Shown here one piece after another: positions 12,050-22,662 of a DNA stretch of 64,000 nucleotides. How positions within the stretch are numbered: position 1 is the first letter of the stretch; each line of letters opens with the position of its first letter. The DNA comes from Caenorhabditis elegans (Eukaryota > Nematoda > Chromadorea > Rhabditida > Rhabditidae), in assembly GCF_000002985.6 (NCBI RefSeq), contig NC_003282.8, positions 11,656,001 to 11,720,000 on the forward strand, in the 5' to 3' direction. Made by a program: the position numbers and the translations under genes. The notes under the pieces were generated by a model. It was not told the DNA's origin and ran no database searches. It was given only the letters and a program-made list of their open reading frames with translations.

Positions 12050-15000
12050 ATGAATAATATACCAGACGATTTTAAAAAGATTGCAAGTTCCAGTCGATTA
12101 CCAAGAAAATACTGTAGCTCAGAATCCTCATTATCAGATGATGATGGACACGAAATTGAGCATGTTTTGAAGCACGGAGCCCCGGAAGAAGCGTTAACTC
12201 CGGATACAGAAAGAATGGTTGTATTGGGCCAGGATGTAGTTCAATCTGCACCTGCAAGCCTTGTTCCGGGTGGCAATCTTTCATGGATGAGCAAAATTAA
12301 ATCGTGAGTTTCTAGAAATTTTATGCTTTATTTAGCTGGAATGTTCCTAGTTAAAAAGTTTAACAGGATCATTTCTCATAGTCTAACAATTATGCTCGTA
12401 TAAGTTTTAAAAATTAATCATCATCAAATATTTTGGTAAGTTTTGGTTCTATTTAGGCGCGCACAAAAGTACGTACTATGATAGAATTCCTACAAACTGT
12501 CCTATTTTCCAGTAAGGTCCGCGGTAGTTTTTTTCGCGACTGGTAGTTTTTTTTTGCGACTGGCAGTTTTTTTTTGCGACTAGGTAGGCATAGATTGCCT
12601 TTCAAGCTATTTATCAATGCATTTTAGCTTTTTTGTGCCTATTTGGAAACTATAAAATAAATCTATGTAGGCAATGTTCAAACAGTTATGTACTGTCAGC
12701 AATTCATTTGATTGATTAGTTATCACACGCTCTGTTCATACATTTTGTTCTTCTTATTCACAGTTGTCGGATATTTATAACGTTACATTATTTTGTTGTC
12801 TACAGAACTTACTATGTATTAGAGTTACGGTAAAAATGTACCAAGTTATAGATGTTGTGATCCATAACAATCAAAAATGTTTTTTTTAAGAGCCGGCGCG
12901 TCAATGATGGGAAGTATACGACCGTCAAGTTCAAGCCAAGACGTACATTCAACAGGAGAAATTGAGAAACATTCGAAGAAAAAGTGGAAAGCGAGATTAT
13001 GGTCAACATGGAACAATATCAAATATTCAAGTGCGTATATACAGTAGCAATTTTCTATTAATTGAGGATTTTAGGTACATGGATGTCAGATCGAAGTGAT
13101 GAATATGGAGGTGAAAATGATGTTGTTTTCTTGGGAAGAAGATATTCAACTAGTGTAGATGGTAAGTTTTCAACTGGTGTAGAGCGAACTTTTTAATGGG
13201 GGGAAATCTCATCAAAATGAAACAACTTTGTGTTAATTTTATATAATACACAATTTGATAGATTAGGAAAAGTGTTCACAATTTTTGTTGAATTTTTTGC
13301 ACAAAATAATCCATGTTTTTAAAAATTATATTGGCTAAAAAGTTTTAAAAATATCCTTAATTACTGTGCCCGGCAAACTTGGGGTTCACGATCCCAACTT
13401 TTTTATTTTCCCAAAACCACCTTCGTTGAGCCCTTTTTTGTTTGTTCTTCAATTTGTAATCAACAAGTCAGAGTATTCGGCCATAGAAAGTGAAATATGG
13501 GAAAGCAAATTTTTGCAGAAAGTGGTCTTCGCTCGGGGTTCGAGAACTTTTGTTCTGATTACTACTCGAGACTTTGGATCACCTATAGGACAGATTTTCC
13601 AGCACTTCTTGATACTGATGTAAGAGACGCACTCAGTGTACTGTAATAAAATATAATATATTTCAGACGACAACAGATTGTGGATGGGGATGTATGATTC
13701 GAACAACACAAATGATGGTTGCACAGGCGATTATGGTGAATCGATTTGGAAGAGATTGGAGATTTACAAGAAGGAAAAGATCTCATGTCGCCGCTCATGG
13801 AGATGAAGATGATTTCGATAGAGAGAAAATTCAAGAGTGGATGATTCTGAAATTATTTGAAGACAAGCCAACGGCTCCATTGGGAATTCATAAGATGGTT
13901 GGAATTGCTGCAATGGGTAAAGGGAAAAAGGCCGTCGGAAGTTGGTATAGTCCTTCAGAAGCTGTTTTTATTATGAAGTTAGTTTTTGCTTGAAAATAAT
14001 CTCACTTCCATATTTGCAAAAGGGAACTGTAAACTGTTTAAATCTTGAGCAAAACGTTGGAAATGCTTGGTTTAGGCTCCATCCAAGTTTGACCCAACTC
14101 TTACCAAAATCTGACCCAAGTTCTAATCGACACAAGAAAATTCTGAAACTGACATCATGGGAAAACATGTTTATGATCCACGCAAACATAAGAGAAAGTA
14201 CCAAAAACCTAATTTTTAGGAAAGCACTAACAGAATCAAGTTCTCCACTAACTGGTAACACTGCCATGCTTCTATCAATCGATGGACGGGTTCATATTCG
14301 AGATATTGAAGTTGAAACAAAAAATTGGATGAAAAAGTTGATACTGGTGATTGTTGTAAGACTAGGAGCTGCTGAATTGAACCCGGTGTGTTGGAAATCG
14401 ACAATCTCTTTTATTGGAAAATTTTGTTTCAGATCTATGTTCCGCACTTGATGCGCCTTTTTGCAATGGAATCATGCCTAGGAATTACCGGAGGACGACC
14501 TGATCACTCGTCTTGGTTTGTGGGATATTATGGAGATGTAGGTCTTGTAAGATAATTTTAAGTGTATTAAATTTCTATTTTTAGCAAATAATCTATCTGG
14601 ATCCACATGTTGCTCATGAGTATATTCCAATTGATATCAATCCCAATACAAACGTAGTGGACAGTGATAGTAAGGTTTGTTAAGCGATAAATGTTTATGT
14701 ATTGCACTATATTTTTGACAAATATTACAAAATGGAATTGCAAAAAACATTACACTTTGCTCGAAAATCTAGTTTCTTTCCCAGTTTTACAAAGAGATTT
14801 CAGAAAGCAAAAAAGTGCCCGGAAAAAAGTTATCACTGTCGTTTACTCTCGAAAATGCACTTTTTTGATATGGATCCATCATGTGCCCTGTGCTTTCAAT
14901 TTGAATCACGGGAACAATTTGATAATGATATGAGACAATTGAATTTGGTAAGGATTTGAATTGCTAAAAATTATTATTTAAACAATTTAATGGAACCTTA

Positions 15001-15401
15001 TGAACTTGTAATGTTCAGGGATGAAAGGTGTCTGTCTGATGTTTGCCTGTATACGTAGCTGCCTATTTATCTGTATTTCCTACTTTTAAAGGCTCAGGCA
15101 GGCATTTAGAATGTAGGTACGCGGCAGCTAGTTCATTTTGTTTATGCATAACTAACACTTAACTTTGAAAACACTCTAATAAAATCAAGACTTCTCTAGA
15201 AATCATTATACCAATTTGAAATCCAATTTGCAGTCTCAATTCATTGACATCGATCAAGGCGAGGAACATGGAATGAAACGAGTACGAGATCCCATGTTTA
15301 GTGTGGTTTATGGAGAAAGACGTCAACCTCCAAGTTATGAACGTGAAGTCTCTGAAACAGAACAAGCACAAGCGGACAAGCACGGATTCGAGATGCTGTA
15401 A
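12050..15401 (+). CDS. atg-4.2: ATG4-family cysteine protease, autophagy (atg-4.2)
   Basis: Ten exons: 12050-12303, 12891-13030, 13075-13161, 13519-13619, 13667-13977, 14220-14385, 14433-14537, 14585-14674, 14804-14947, 15234-15401; 521 aa. ATG4 enzymes process Atg8/LGG proteins before lipidation and delipidate them later. The nucleophile Cys203 lies in DCGWGCMIR; Asp394 and His396 lie in IYLDPH; GGRPDHSSWFVGY precedes them as in all ATG4s. The C terminus has SYHC and MDPSCALCF, the usual FHC/LDPS segment. The N-terminal about 90 residues are Ser/acidic and unconserved. Position beside inx-8/inx-9 fits ZK792.8 of C. elegans. AATAAA is at 15484. Intron 1 contains a T-rich tandem repeat. Confidence 0.93.
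12523..12581 (+). repeat. Tandem repeat, three 19-20 bp units
   Basis: Three adjacent copies of a GGTAG-T(7-9)-CGACT unit inside intron 1 of atg-4.2. Units 2 and 3 differ by one base; unit 1 is one base shorter. No function suggested. Confidence 0.85.
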
Positions 15402-17872
15402 TTATTGACAATTTTTGAAATTCTGTACACTGAACATTTATTGGTGCTTGATATGTATTGATGACGCAATGTGAACATTATTAAATAAAAATGTATTAAG
15501 GGAAGAATTCCATGTAACTTTTTGCACAGAGGAAGGGATATGGAGAGAGCAGGAGAAGCACTTTGAAAGAATGGAATTTCAATTTCAGATTGTTTTTTTC
15601 TAGGGAAAGCAATAAAAATCATGTCGATACTGTTGTATATCACATGATCAAATAGCACAAGAAAATACCGGAAATGATCAGATGATTATTCTGAAATTAC
15701 TGAATATATGGAAATATTGAAAAAATAAGTTTTTTTAATGAGAAACAAATCAAGAAATTGAGATAAAACTGATTGGACATTGTTAGAATACTAAATTTTA
15801 CCTCGGATTTTCCAAGTTCCTTGGCATTTGGCCCTGCACATGTTTTACCCAAAAAGTTTCGACTTGGATTAACATTTCAAAACCATTTTAAATCCCCTTT
15901 TTCCTCTAACCCCAACTTCTTGTGTCAAGCTCCATTTTCCCCATATGGATGACCTTCAGTTTATTTATCTTTCCCCCGTTGTTCTCAAGTTCCCATCGTT
16001 AACGAAAGTTATTTCCAATTTTTTCCCTCTTCTTTCCTTTTGCAACAAAAATATATTTGTACCTACCAAAGGCTTTCAAAAATTGCGACTCGAATGGAAA
16101 GAACAAATAGATCGGTCGTCTGAATGGGGTCTTTTGAAGTTAGCCGATTTAATTGGGGAAAATATGACATCATAGAGGGTGGAAGGAGATCTGGAGTCAA
16201 ATAAGTGACCCTGTAAAAATTTAAATTTTCCTTTTCAGAGAGAGAGCTGAAAGCACTTGGCTTCAAATATTTGGCAGGGCAAGCTTATGAACAATGCCTA
16301 CTTTGGTGCATACAAGGCATGCAAAACTCTCTTATTCACTATTTATAGTAATAACTTTACGCATACTTAGAAGAAGTAGGTTATTTTTTTTGCATCCTAT
16401 CAGTTTTTCACGACGAAATGGTCCAAGGTTTTGTACGACTGTAGGCAGGCAGGTAGAAATTTAGTTACTGCCTAGAAAACTTAGAATATGATATATTCAA
16501 GTACTGATAAAAAATTTCTGAAATAGATCTAACAGATTTTTGTGTTATTACAATAAACTAAGTAAAACAATTTTTGAGGGATTGTTCTGGAAATTGCTAT
16601 AATCCGTTTTTTTTTTAATTTTAAAATTTTTTCCATATTGCAACAGTCCAATAATCTTTGAAACATAGGTGGTATCGAGAAACATTTTTCAGCTTTTATG
16701 GTTCCAATCCCTATCGACATTTGTTGCAAAACTTATACGACAGATGGCAAGGGTTCTAGAACATTCAAAAAGTGGTCCAAGAAGTACAAGAGATCAACAA
16801 CATAACGAAGGAAGGACACATGGAACTCTCTCCCAGACAGACGACTGTCTAGACCATTTGACTTGGACACCTCAACCCCCATCACGGCAGGCTTCTTCAA
16901 ATTCTGAAGGTTTCCTTACTCTCTAATCCTCTCTCACACAATATCACTTGGTGTTATTCTTTGCACCAACCCAATTTTTTTGTTGGTATTTTTAACAGCA
17001 AAACTGAAAAATGAAGTTCCCATCCCGCCCATTTAATGGAAAATTGATAAAATTTGAGAGAAATATTTATGATTGCACACAAAAAAGTGAATGAGAAAAA
17101 TAGTGAAAGTTTCTGCAAAGAAAAAAAATAAGAGAATAATTAAAGAGAGTGAAAAGAACATATCCATTCAAATTTCAGAATCTTGTCGAACAACAAAAAC
17201 GAAAGGCTTTTTGTGACCTTGATAAAATAGTGAATATCAGCTTCCAAAGCGCAACGCAACTTTTGAAGTGTACCGCCCATACGAACCCTTTTATTGGAAT
17301 GTACAATGATTTATTAGAAACTTTAAAATTAATGAAGACACTGACCATATAGTCAATATCACTGTAAGGTTCCGGAAAAGTTGTTAGAATCGCGTCGTAT
17401 AAATAAACAAAATTTGCCCTAATTTCCCCGTGACCTCACACGTGGAACGTCTTGCACAGTCCGCCACGTGTACTTCCCTCATTATTTTTAAATTTTTATT
17501 GTCATTCAGTTTATTTTCAGTTTTACAGAGAAAATATTTTTTATTGAATTTATTGTAGAACACTCAATTTCTGTTCATTTTTCCTTCGACCTGATTTCCC
17601 CTTCTTCTAATGAGTCATACCATTTGGAAGACCCCCAGTGTCTCGCTGCAATCTCCGCCTACCAGTCCCTATTACCACTGGTGGCCAATAAAAATGCTTT
17701 TCTTTTTGCTTTTCTCTATCTACTTCCGTTCCGCCCATTCCTCTGTTTTCCAGAACTTTCCATTCAATCATTCATTTCAATCTGTGCTCAATCAAAAGCT
17801 TTTCTTTTTTTCTTCACTCTTCAACATACATATAATCTTTCAGAGCATCTTCACTCGGGTTCGAAGGGCAGA
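15402..17872. other. Intergenic region between atg-4.2 and inx-8
   Basis: About 2.4 kb with the atg-4.2 3'UTR to about 15500 and then no supported gene. Several short frames show no conserved motif. GCAGGCAGGTAG-type repeats occur near 16443, and two CACGTG palindromes lie at 17439 and 17465. A conserved trans-splice-type acceptor at 17841-17843 (CTTTCAG) closes the region. Confidence 0.55.
17439..17470. promoter_or_regulatory. Paired CACGTG E-boxes upstream of inx-8
   Basis: Two palindromic CACGTG sites at 17439-17444 and 17465-17470, 26 bp apart, within a locally G+C-rich patch about 430 bp before the inx-8 start. Such sites bind bHLH and bHLH-zip factors. Binding here is not shown. Confidence 0.35.
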
Positions 17873-19458
17873 ATGTTTTCTGTTCCATTTCTTACCTCAT
17901 TGACAAGTCATCTTGGGATCACAGCAATTGATGATGCAAGTGATACCCTTTCATGTCTCATCACTGCCTTCCTCTTCATTACTGCAGCCATCCTCACATC
18001 AGCCAAGACGTAAGTTGTTTCCTTCTCTCGTTTGAAAGTCTTGTAAATTTTTTTTGCCTCTCCGTTTTTTGCCCGGAAAACGCCTGCGGGAATAATAGAA
18101 AAAAAGATAAATTAAAATTCATAATACCCGCTTTATTTTAGCTTTCAATCAAAAATAGAAGTCACTGAAAATATAGAGATTGTAGTGTTTCCAATTGTTC
18201 AAAATGTGCGTATTTTGATGATTTAAACTTTTTACCAGCTCTCAATCCGAATCCTGCAAATAGAGTAGTCTTTCACTATTCAAAAATTACTTCTTCCAGG
18301 TATGTCGGCTCTGCAATGGAGTGCTGGCTCCCGCAAACGTATTCTGGAGACTGGGGAGAATTTGCTGAAAACTACTGCTTCTTGAAGGACACCTACTTCT
18401 ATCCAAGACAACAATCCATGACAGATATTCCAATGTATCACAAAGAACGTCATCGTCTTACCTACTATCAATGGTCCAGTATGTACTTGGCAGTTGCTGG
18501 AATTGCTTTCATGATTCCGAAGTTTCTTTGGAGACTTTCTCAATCTACAACTGACATGCCTGTTGTCTACTTCTGTGATACTGCAAATGAAATCAAGAAT
18601 GAAACTGAGGATAAGAGAAGTGCGAAGATCAAGGAAATGGCAAGATTCATGCGTACAAAGATCACTTCCGTTCATACTCCGTCGTTGTTTTCATTCATTC
18701 GAATGTACATGGTCTATTCAGTTATCAAGATTCTCTACCTCGTCAATGCAATTGCTCAATTTGTAATTATTGCAATCTTTCTTGGACAGAAACGGAATTT
18801 GTTCTGGGGATGGACTCTCTTTATGAATCTTCTCAATGGAATCACTTGGGAAACTACTGGATTATTCCCTCGCGTTACCTTCTGTGACTTCCAAGTTCGT
18901 GAGATGGCCGGAAATAATCGAGATGAAACTGTCGAGTGTGTCATTGGAATCAATGAATTCAATGAGAAAATCTTCTTGTTCTTCTGGTAAGTCTCTGATT
19001 TTTTTTAAAACTCAGTGCTCATTTGCTGCTCATTTCCAGGTTCTGGCTTGTGTTTCTCGTCTTCTCCACTCTCATCGCTCATTTCTACAACGCTGCTCAA
19101 ATTGTGAAGCCATACTTCATCCACAGTCTTCTTTTTGCTATCCGGGATCATGATATTGTCGATCAGAAGGAATTGTTCAGAGAGTTTGGAGAGAAGTATC
19201 TCACAATGGACGGAAAACTTATACTGAGTTTTGTCAAATCTCAGAGTGACTTGGTAGCATCGGAGGTTGCCGTGGAGATGTACAGCGACTTTTTAGTAAG
19301 TCTTTTCAACAATTTTCGTAATAGTTAGACATTCACGGAGGCAAGCACTTATTTTTCTTTTGAAAATCCTCCAATTCCTACATTTTCAGGAAGCAAGAGA
19401 CCGTGCCAACATCGCTGAGGACAAATACAACAACATCTTGAAGAACGGAAAGCAATAG
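17873..19458 (+). CDS. inx-8: Innexin gap-junction protein (inx-8)
   Basis: Four exons: 17873-18009, 18300-18986, 19040-19295, 19390-19458; 382 aa. Innexins are four-pass membrane proteins that form hexameric hemichannels and gap junctions. TM1 lies in exon 1 (about residues 27-44). The first loop has Cys54 and Cys72. The family signature YYQW is at residues 101-104, at the start of TM2. The second loop has the Cys pair in FCDF and VECVIG. TM4 begins at FFWFWLVF across the exon 2/3 junction. Exon sizes 137/687/256/69 equal those of the next gene. A trans-splice-type acceptor is 30 bp before the ATG; AATAAA is at 19618. Order beside let-60 fits ZK792.2 = inx-8, which acts with inx-9 in somatic gonad junctions. 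Confidence 0.93.
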
Positions 19459-20383
19459 TTTTTCCATGTTTTCCCATCCGCCATTCTTGTCATAATTATC
19501 TTTCTTATTTCACATTGCTTTAACTCTTTAATTTTGTAACGTTCGACCCGTGAATAATACTACCATCGAGTAGTAGAATTACCCGGTGATTTTTGATTTT
19601 GTACGGCTTCCTTTGGAAATAAACTGAAATGCTAGAGATATTGAAAAATTGTTTTACAGATGTATTGACTTCAATATATATTTGGTAATTGAACTCAAAG
19701 TTAGAACGGAAAGGAGATCGAATAGGAGATCATGGTCGAACTAAAAAAAGGAATTTTAAAAAAAAGTTTTTTAAAGTCAAAATCTAGAAACTAACTTTGA
19801 GCCGTTTTTTCATTAATTTTTCACTATCAAAAACCTAAATTCAAAACTTTCGAAATAAAAAGAGCGACCGTCTTTTGTAAGTGAGAGATGTTGCAAGAAA
19901 CTTTAAACTTTTGGCAGCCAAGGTTCTGACTTTGTATTTAAAAAATTGCAAAGGCATCATTTCACTTTGATATAGGTCTTATTATCCGATCTTCAGACAT
20001 TTGAGAAAAATCTTTAGGCGAAATCTTGTAATTTCACATCCCATTGATCATTCGATACTCCTGACAAAAATCTCAAAATCAATAACCAATTTTTCCATGT
20101 CATCCTTGGTCTCAATTGCAGATGATTCATAAAATGAACCACCCACTGGAAGACGACGCAAGCTCCGCCCACAAACTCTGCATTCGTGTATAAATACCAC
20201 ACAGTTGGGAGGCCGACACATGTTATTGACAATAATTTTTCGTTCTGTCTGTCCATGTTTTCAAGCATTTTCAATTTTCAATTCAATCATTGATTCTCGA
20301 AAGACAATATTTCAATCTCATTTTTAATTTCGTTCAATGAAAAATTCTTTCAGAGCATTGTCACTTTGGTTCAAAGGGACAGA
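19459..20383. other. inx-8 to inx-9 intergenic region
   Basis: It contains the inx-8 3'UTR to about 19640, AT-rich sequence, then a promoter-like segment with a TATA box at 20189 and a trans-splice-type acceptor at 20351-20353. No additional gene is seen. Confidence 0.55.
20189..20196 (+). promoter_or_regulatory. TATA box, likely inx-9 promoter
   Basis: TATAAATA in a G+C-richer block, about 165 bp before the inx-9 trans-splice-type acceptor at 20353. This is consistent with inx-9 having its own promoter rather than being only co-transcribed with inx-8. Confidence 0.4.
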
Positions 20384-22375
20384 ATGTTTTCTGTTCCATT
20401 TCTTACCTCATTGACAAGTCATCTTGGGATCACAGCAATTGATGATGCAAGTGATACCCTTTCATGTCTCATCACTGCCTTCCTCTTCATCATCGCAGCC
20501 ATTCTCACTTCAGCCCAAAGGTAAATTATTTTCAGTCAACGTTTTTAGTTTCACCATGTTGTTTTACGGGCCGTTTCTGGGAGTTTAAAGGATTATTTTG
20601 TGAGTATTTCTTCATAGAGAATAAAATACAAATACGATATACTGTTGTAGTACTCTGACTTGAGGTTTCTTCATTTCTCTAATTCTTTTTCTTAAGTCAT
20701 ATCTGTGAAACACAATTCATTATTATGAAAACAAAAAACAATAATTTTTGAAACCGGAACCCATAGGTTTCGTTTAAATTTTGTGATAATTGGGATTTTG
20801 AGATCCCATACTACTTTTTTAAAAATAACTTTAGGGCTTAAGGGTTTAATAGCTTCCCCAGTCTCCAATAATTATTTTTGAATGGAACAAAATCATTTCT
20901 AGTAATTGTATTTTAAAAATTCAAACCTTATAGTTAAACCTATTATTTTAAGGAGTTGAGTTATCTAGAATCCGAGTTTCCAACTGTTCAAAACGTTCAA
21001 TTAAGTTTAACTTAAAAAAACGATCCCACTATTTTCAGCTATGTTGGCTCAGCGATGGAGTGCTGGCTTCCTCAGACGTACTCGGGCGCTTGGGAAGAAT
21101 TTGCTGAGAACTACTGCTTCTTGAAGGACACCTACTTCTATCCAAGACAACAATCCATGACAGATATTCCAATGTATCACAAAGAACGTCATCGTCTTAC
21201 CTACTATCAATGGTCCAGTATGTACTTGGCAGTTGCTGGAATTGCTTTTATGATTCCAAAGTTTATTTGGAGACTTTCTCAGTCTACAACCGATATGCCA
21301 TTGATATATTTTTGTGATACTGCAAATGAAATCAAAATTGAAACTACTGAAAAAAGAAGTTCCAAAGTCAAAGAGATGGCTAGATTTATGCGCTCCAAGA
21401 TCACGACTGTCCATACTCCATCCATATTTTCTTGCATCAGAATGTACTCTGTTTATTCAATTGTCAAGATGTTGTACCTCATCATTGCAATTGCTCAATT
21501 TGTAATTCTTGCAATTTTTCTTGATCAAGAGAAGGATATGTTCTGGGGATGGACTCTCTTTATGAATCTTCTTAATGGAATTACCTGGGAAACTACTGGA
21601 TTATTCCCACGTGTCACCTTCTGTGACTTTGAAATCCGTGAGACTGCCGGAAACAATCGTGCGGAAACTGTTGAATGTCTGATTGGAATCAATGTATTTA
21701 ATGAGAAAATCTTCCTTTTCCTCTGGCAAGTTCTTAATTTCAACTTTTGACATTTAATTTGAAATTCTTTAGGTTTTGGCTCCTATTTCTTATCTTCTCT
21801 ACACTCGTTGCTCACATCTACAATGCCACACATATCGCGAAGCCCTACATCATCAACAGCTTGCTTCACAGCATTCGGGATCATGGTATTGTCGATCAGA
21901 AGGAATTGTTCAAAGAGTTCGGAGAGAAGTATCTCACAATGGACGGGAAAATTATTTTGAGTTTCGTCAAGGCTCAGAGTGATTTGGTTGCATCGGAAGT
22001 TGCCGTGGAGATGTACAACGACTTTTTGGTAAGTATTTCATTTCTCGATGTCAGTCCAACTCAGCTGAAGCCGGCTGTACCGTTCTAAATTGGACTGACT
22101 TCAAGTTCGAACTTTAGGACAATTTAAAGCATTTTTCCACGATTTTCAACTAAAACAAATACTACTCCAATCAATCGAAAATTTCAATTAATAAAATATA
22201 GATTGTCTTGATGTATTTTTACTTATCGTTTCCTAGAGGGAAAATGCGGGAGATGCGTGCCCCAGAAGCGCCATTTGAATAATTTCTACAATTTTAAATT
22301 TTTCAGGAGGTCAGAGATCAACGCATCTATATCATCTCCCACGAGTTCAACGATATTCAGAAAACCAGGAACTAA
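20384..22375 (+). CDS. inx-9: Innexin gap-junction protein (inx-9)
   Basis: Four exons: 20384-20520, 21039-21725, 21773-22028, 22307-22375; 382 aa, the same exon sizes as inx-8. The same innexin features are present: TM1 in exon 1, YYQW at residues 101-104, paired loop cysteines, TM4 after the exon 2/3 junction. Intron 2 starts GCAAGT instead of GTAAGT: only a GC-AG intron keeps TG|G TTT TGG in frame, as in inx-8. The first about 110 coding bases and a 140-bp block of exon 2 are identical to inx-8, while the rest is clearly diverged. The last exon encodes a different tail (EVRDQRIYIISHEF). AATAAA is at 22475. Order fits ZK792.3 = inx-9. Confidence 0.93.
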
Positions 22376-22662
22376 TTTCTTTCATTTCCATATTTTTTTG
22401 TATTATGAAACTACTTACAAAGTAGTAATCTTCACTTTGTGTTTAAGTTTTTATTTCTGGGAAAATTATTTGATAATAAAACAAATTGCAACGAATATAC
22501 AAAATGAGATCTGTAAATGTTTCTTAAGTAAATTTCACAAACGATACGAGCGTTACAATTTAAAAATTTGAAGAAAAGAAAAGGGTTAGAAAGAACTTGA
22601 CGGTAAATAAAAACTGAAAGAAGTTATGAGAAGTTATACAGAAATCTTTAAAATCTCTTGAT

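Noticed and set aside
17850-17870. GGGTTCGAA as a tRNA T-loop
   Set aside because: It is part of the conserved inx-8/inx-9 5'UTR; no acceptor stem or anticodon arm surrounds it.
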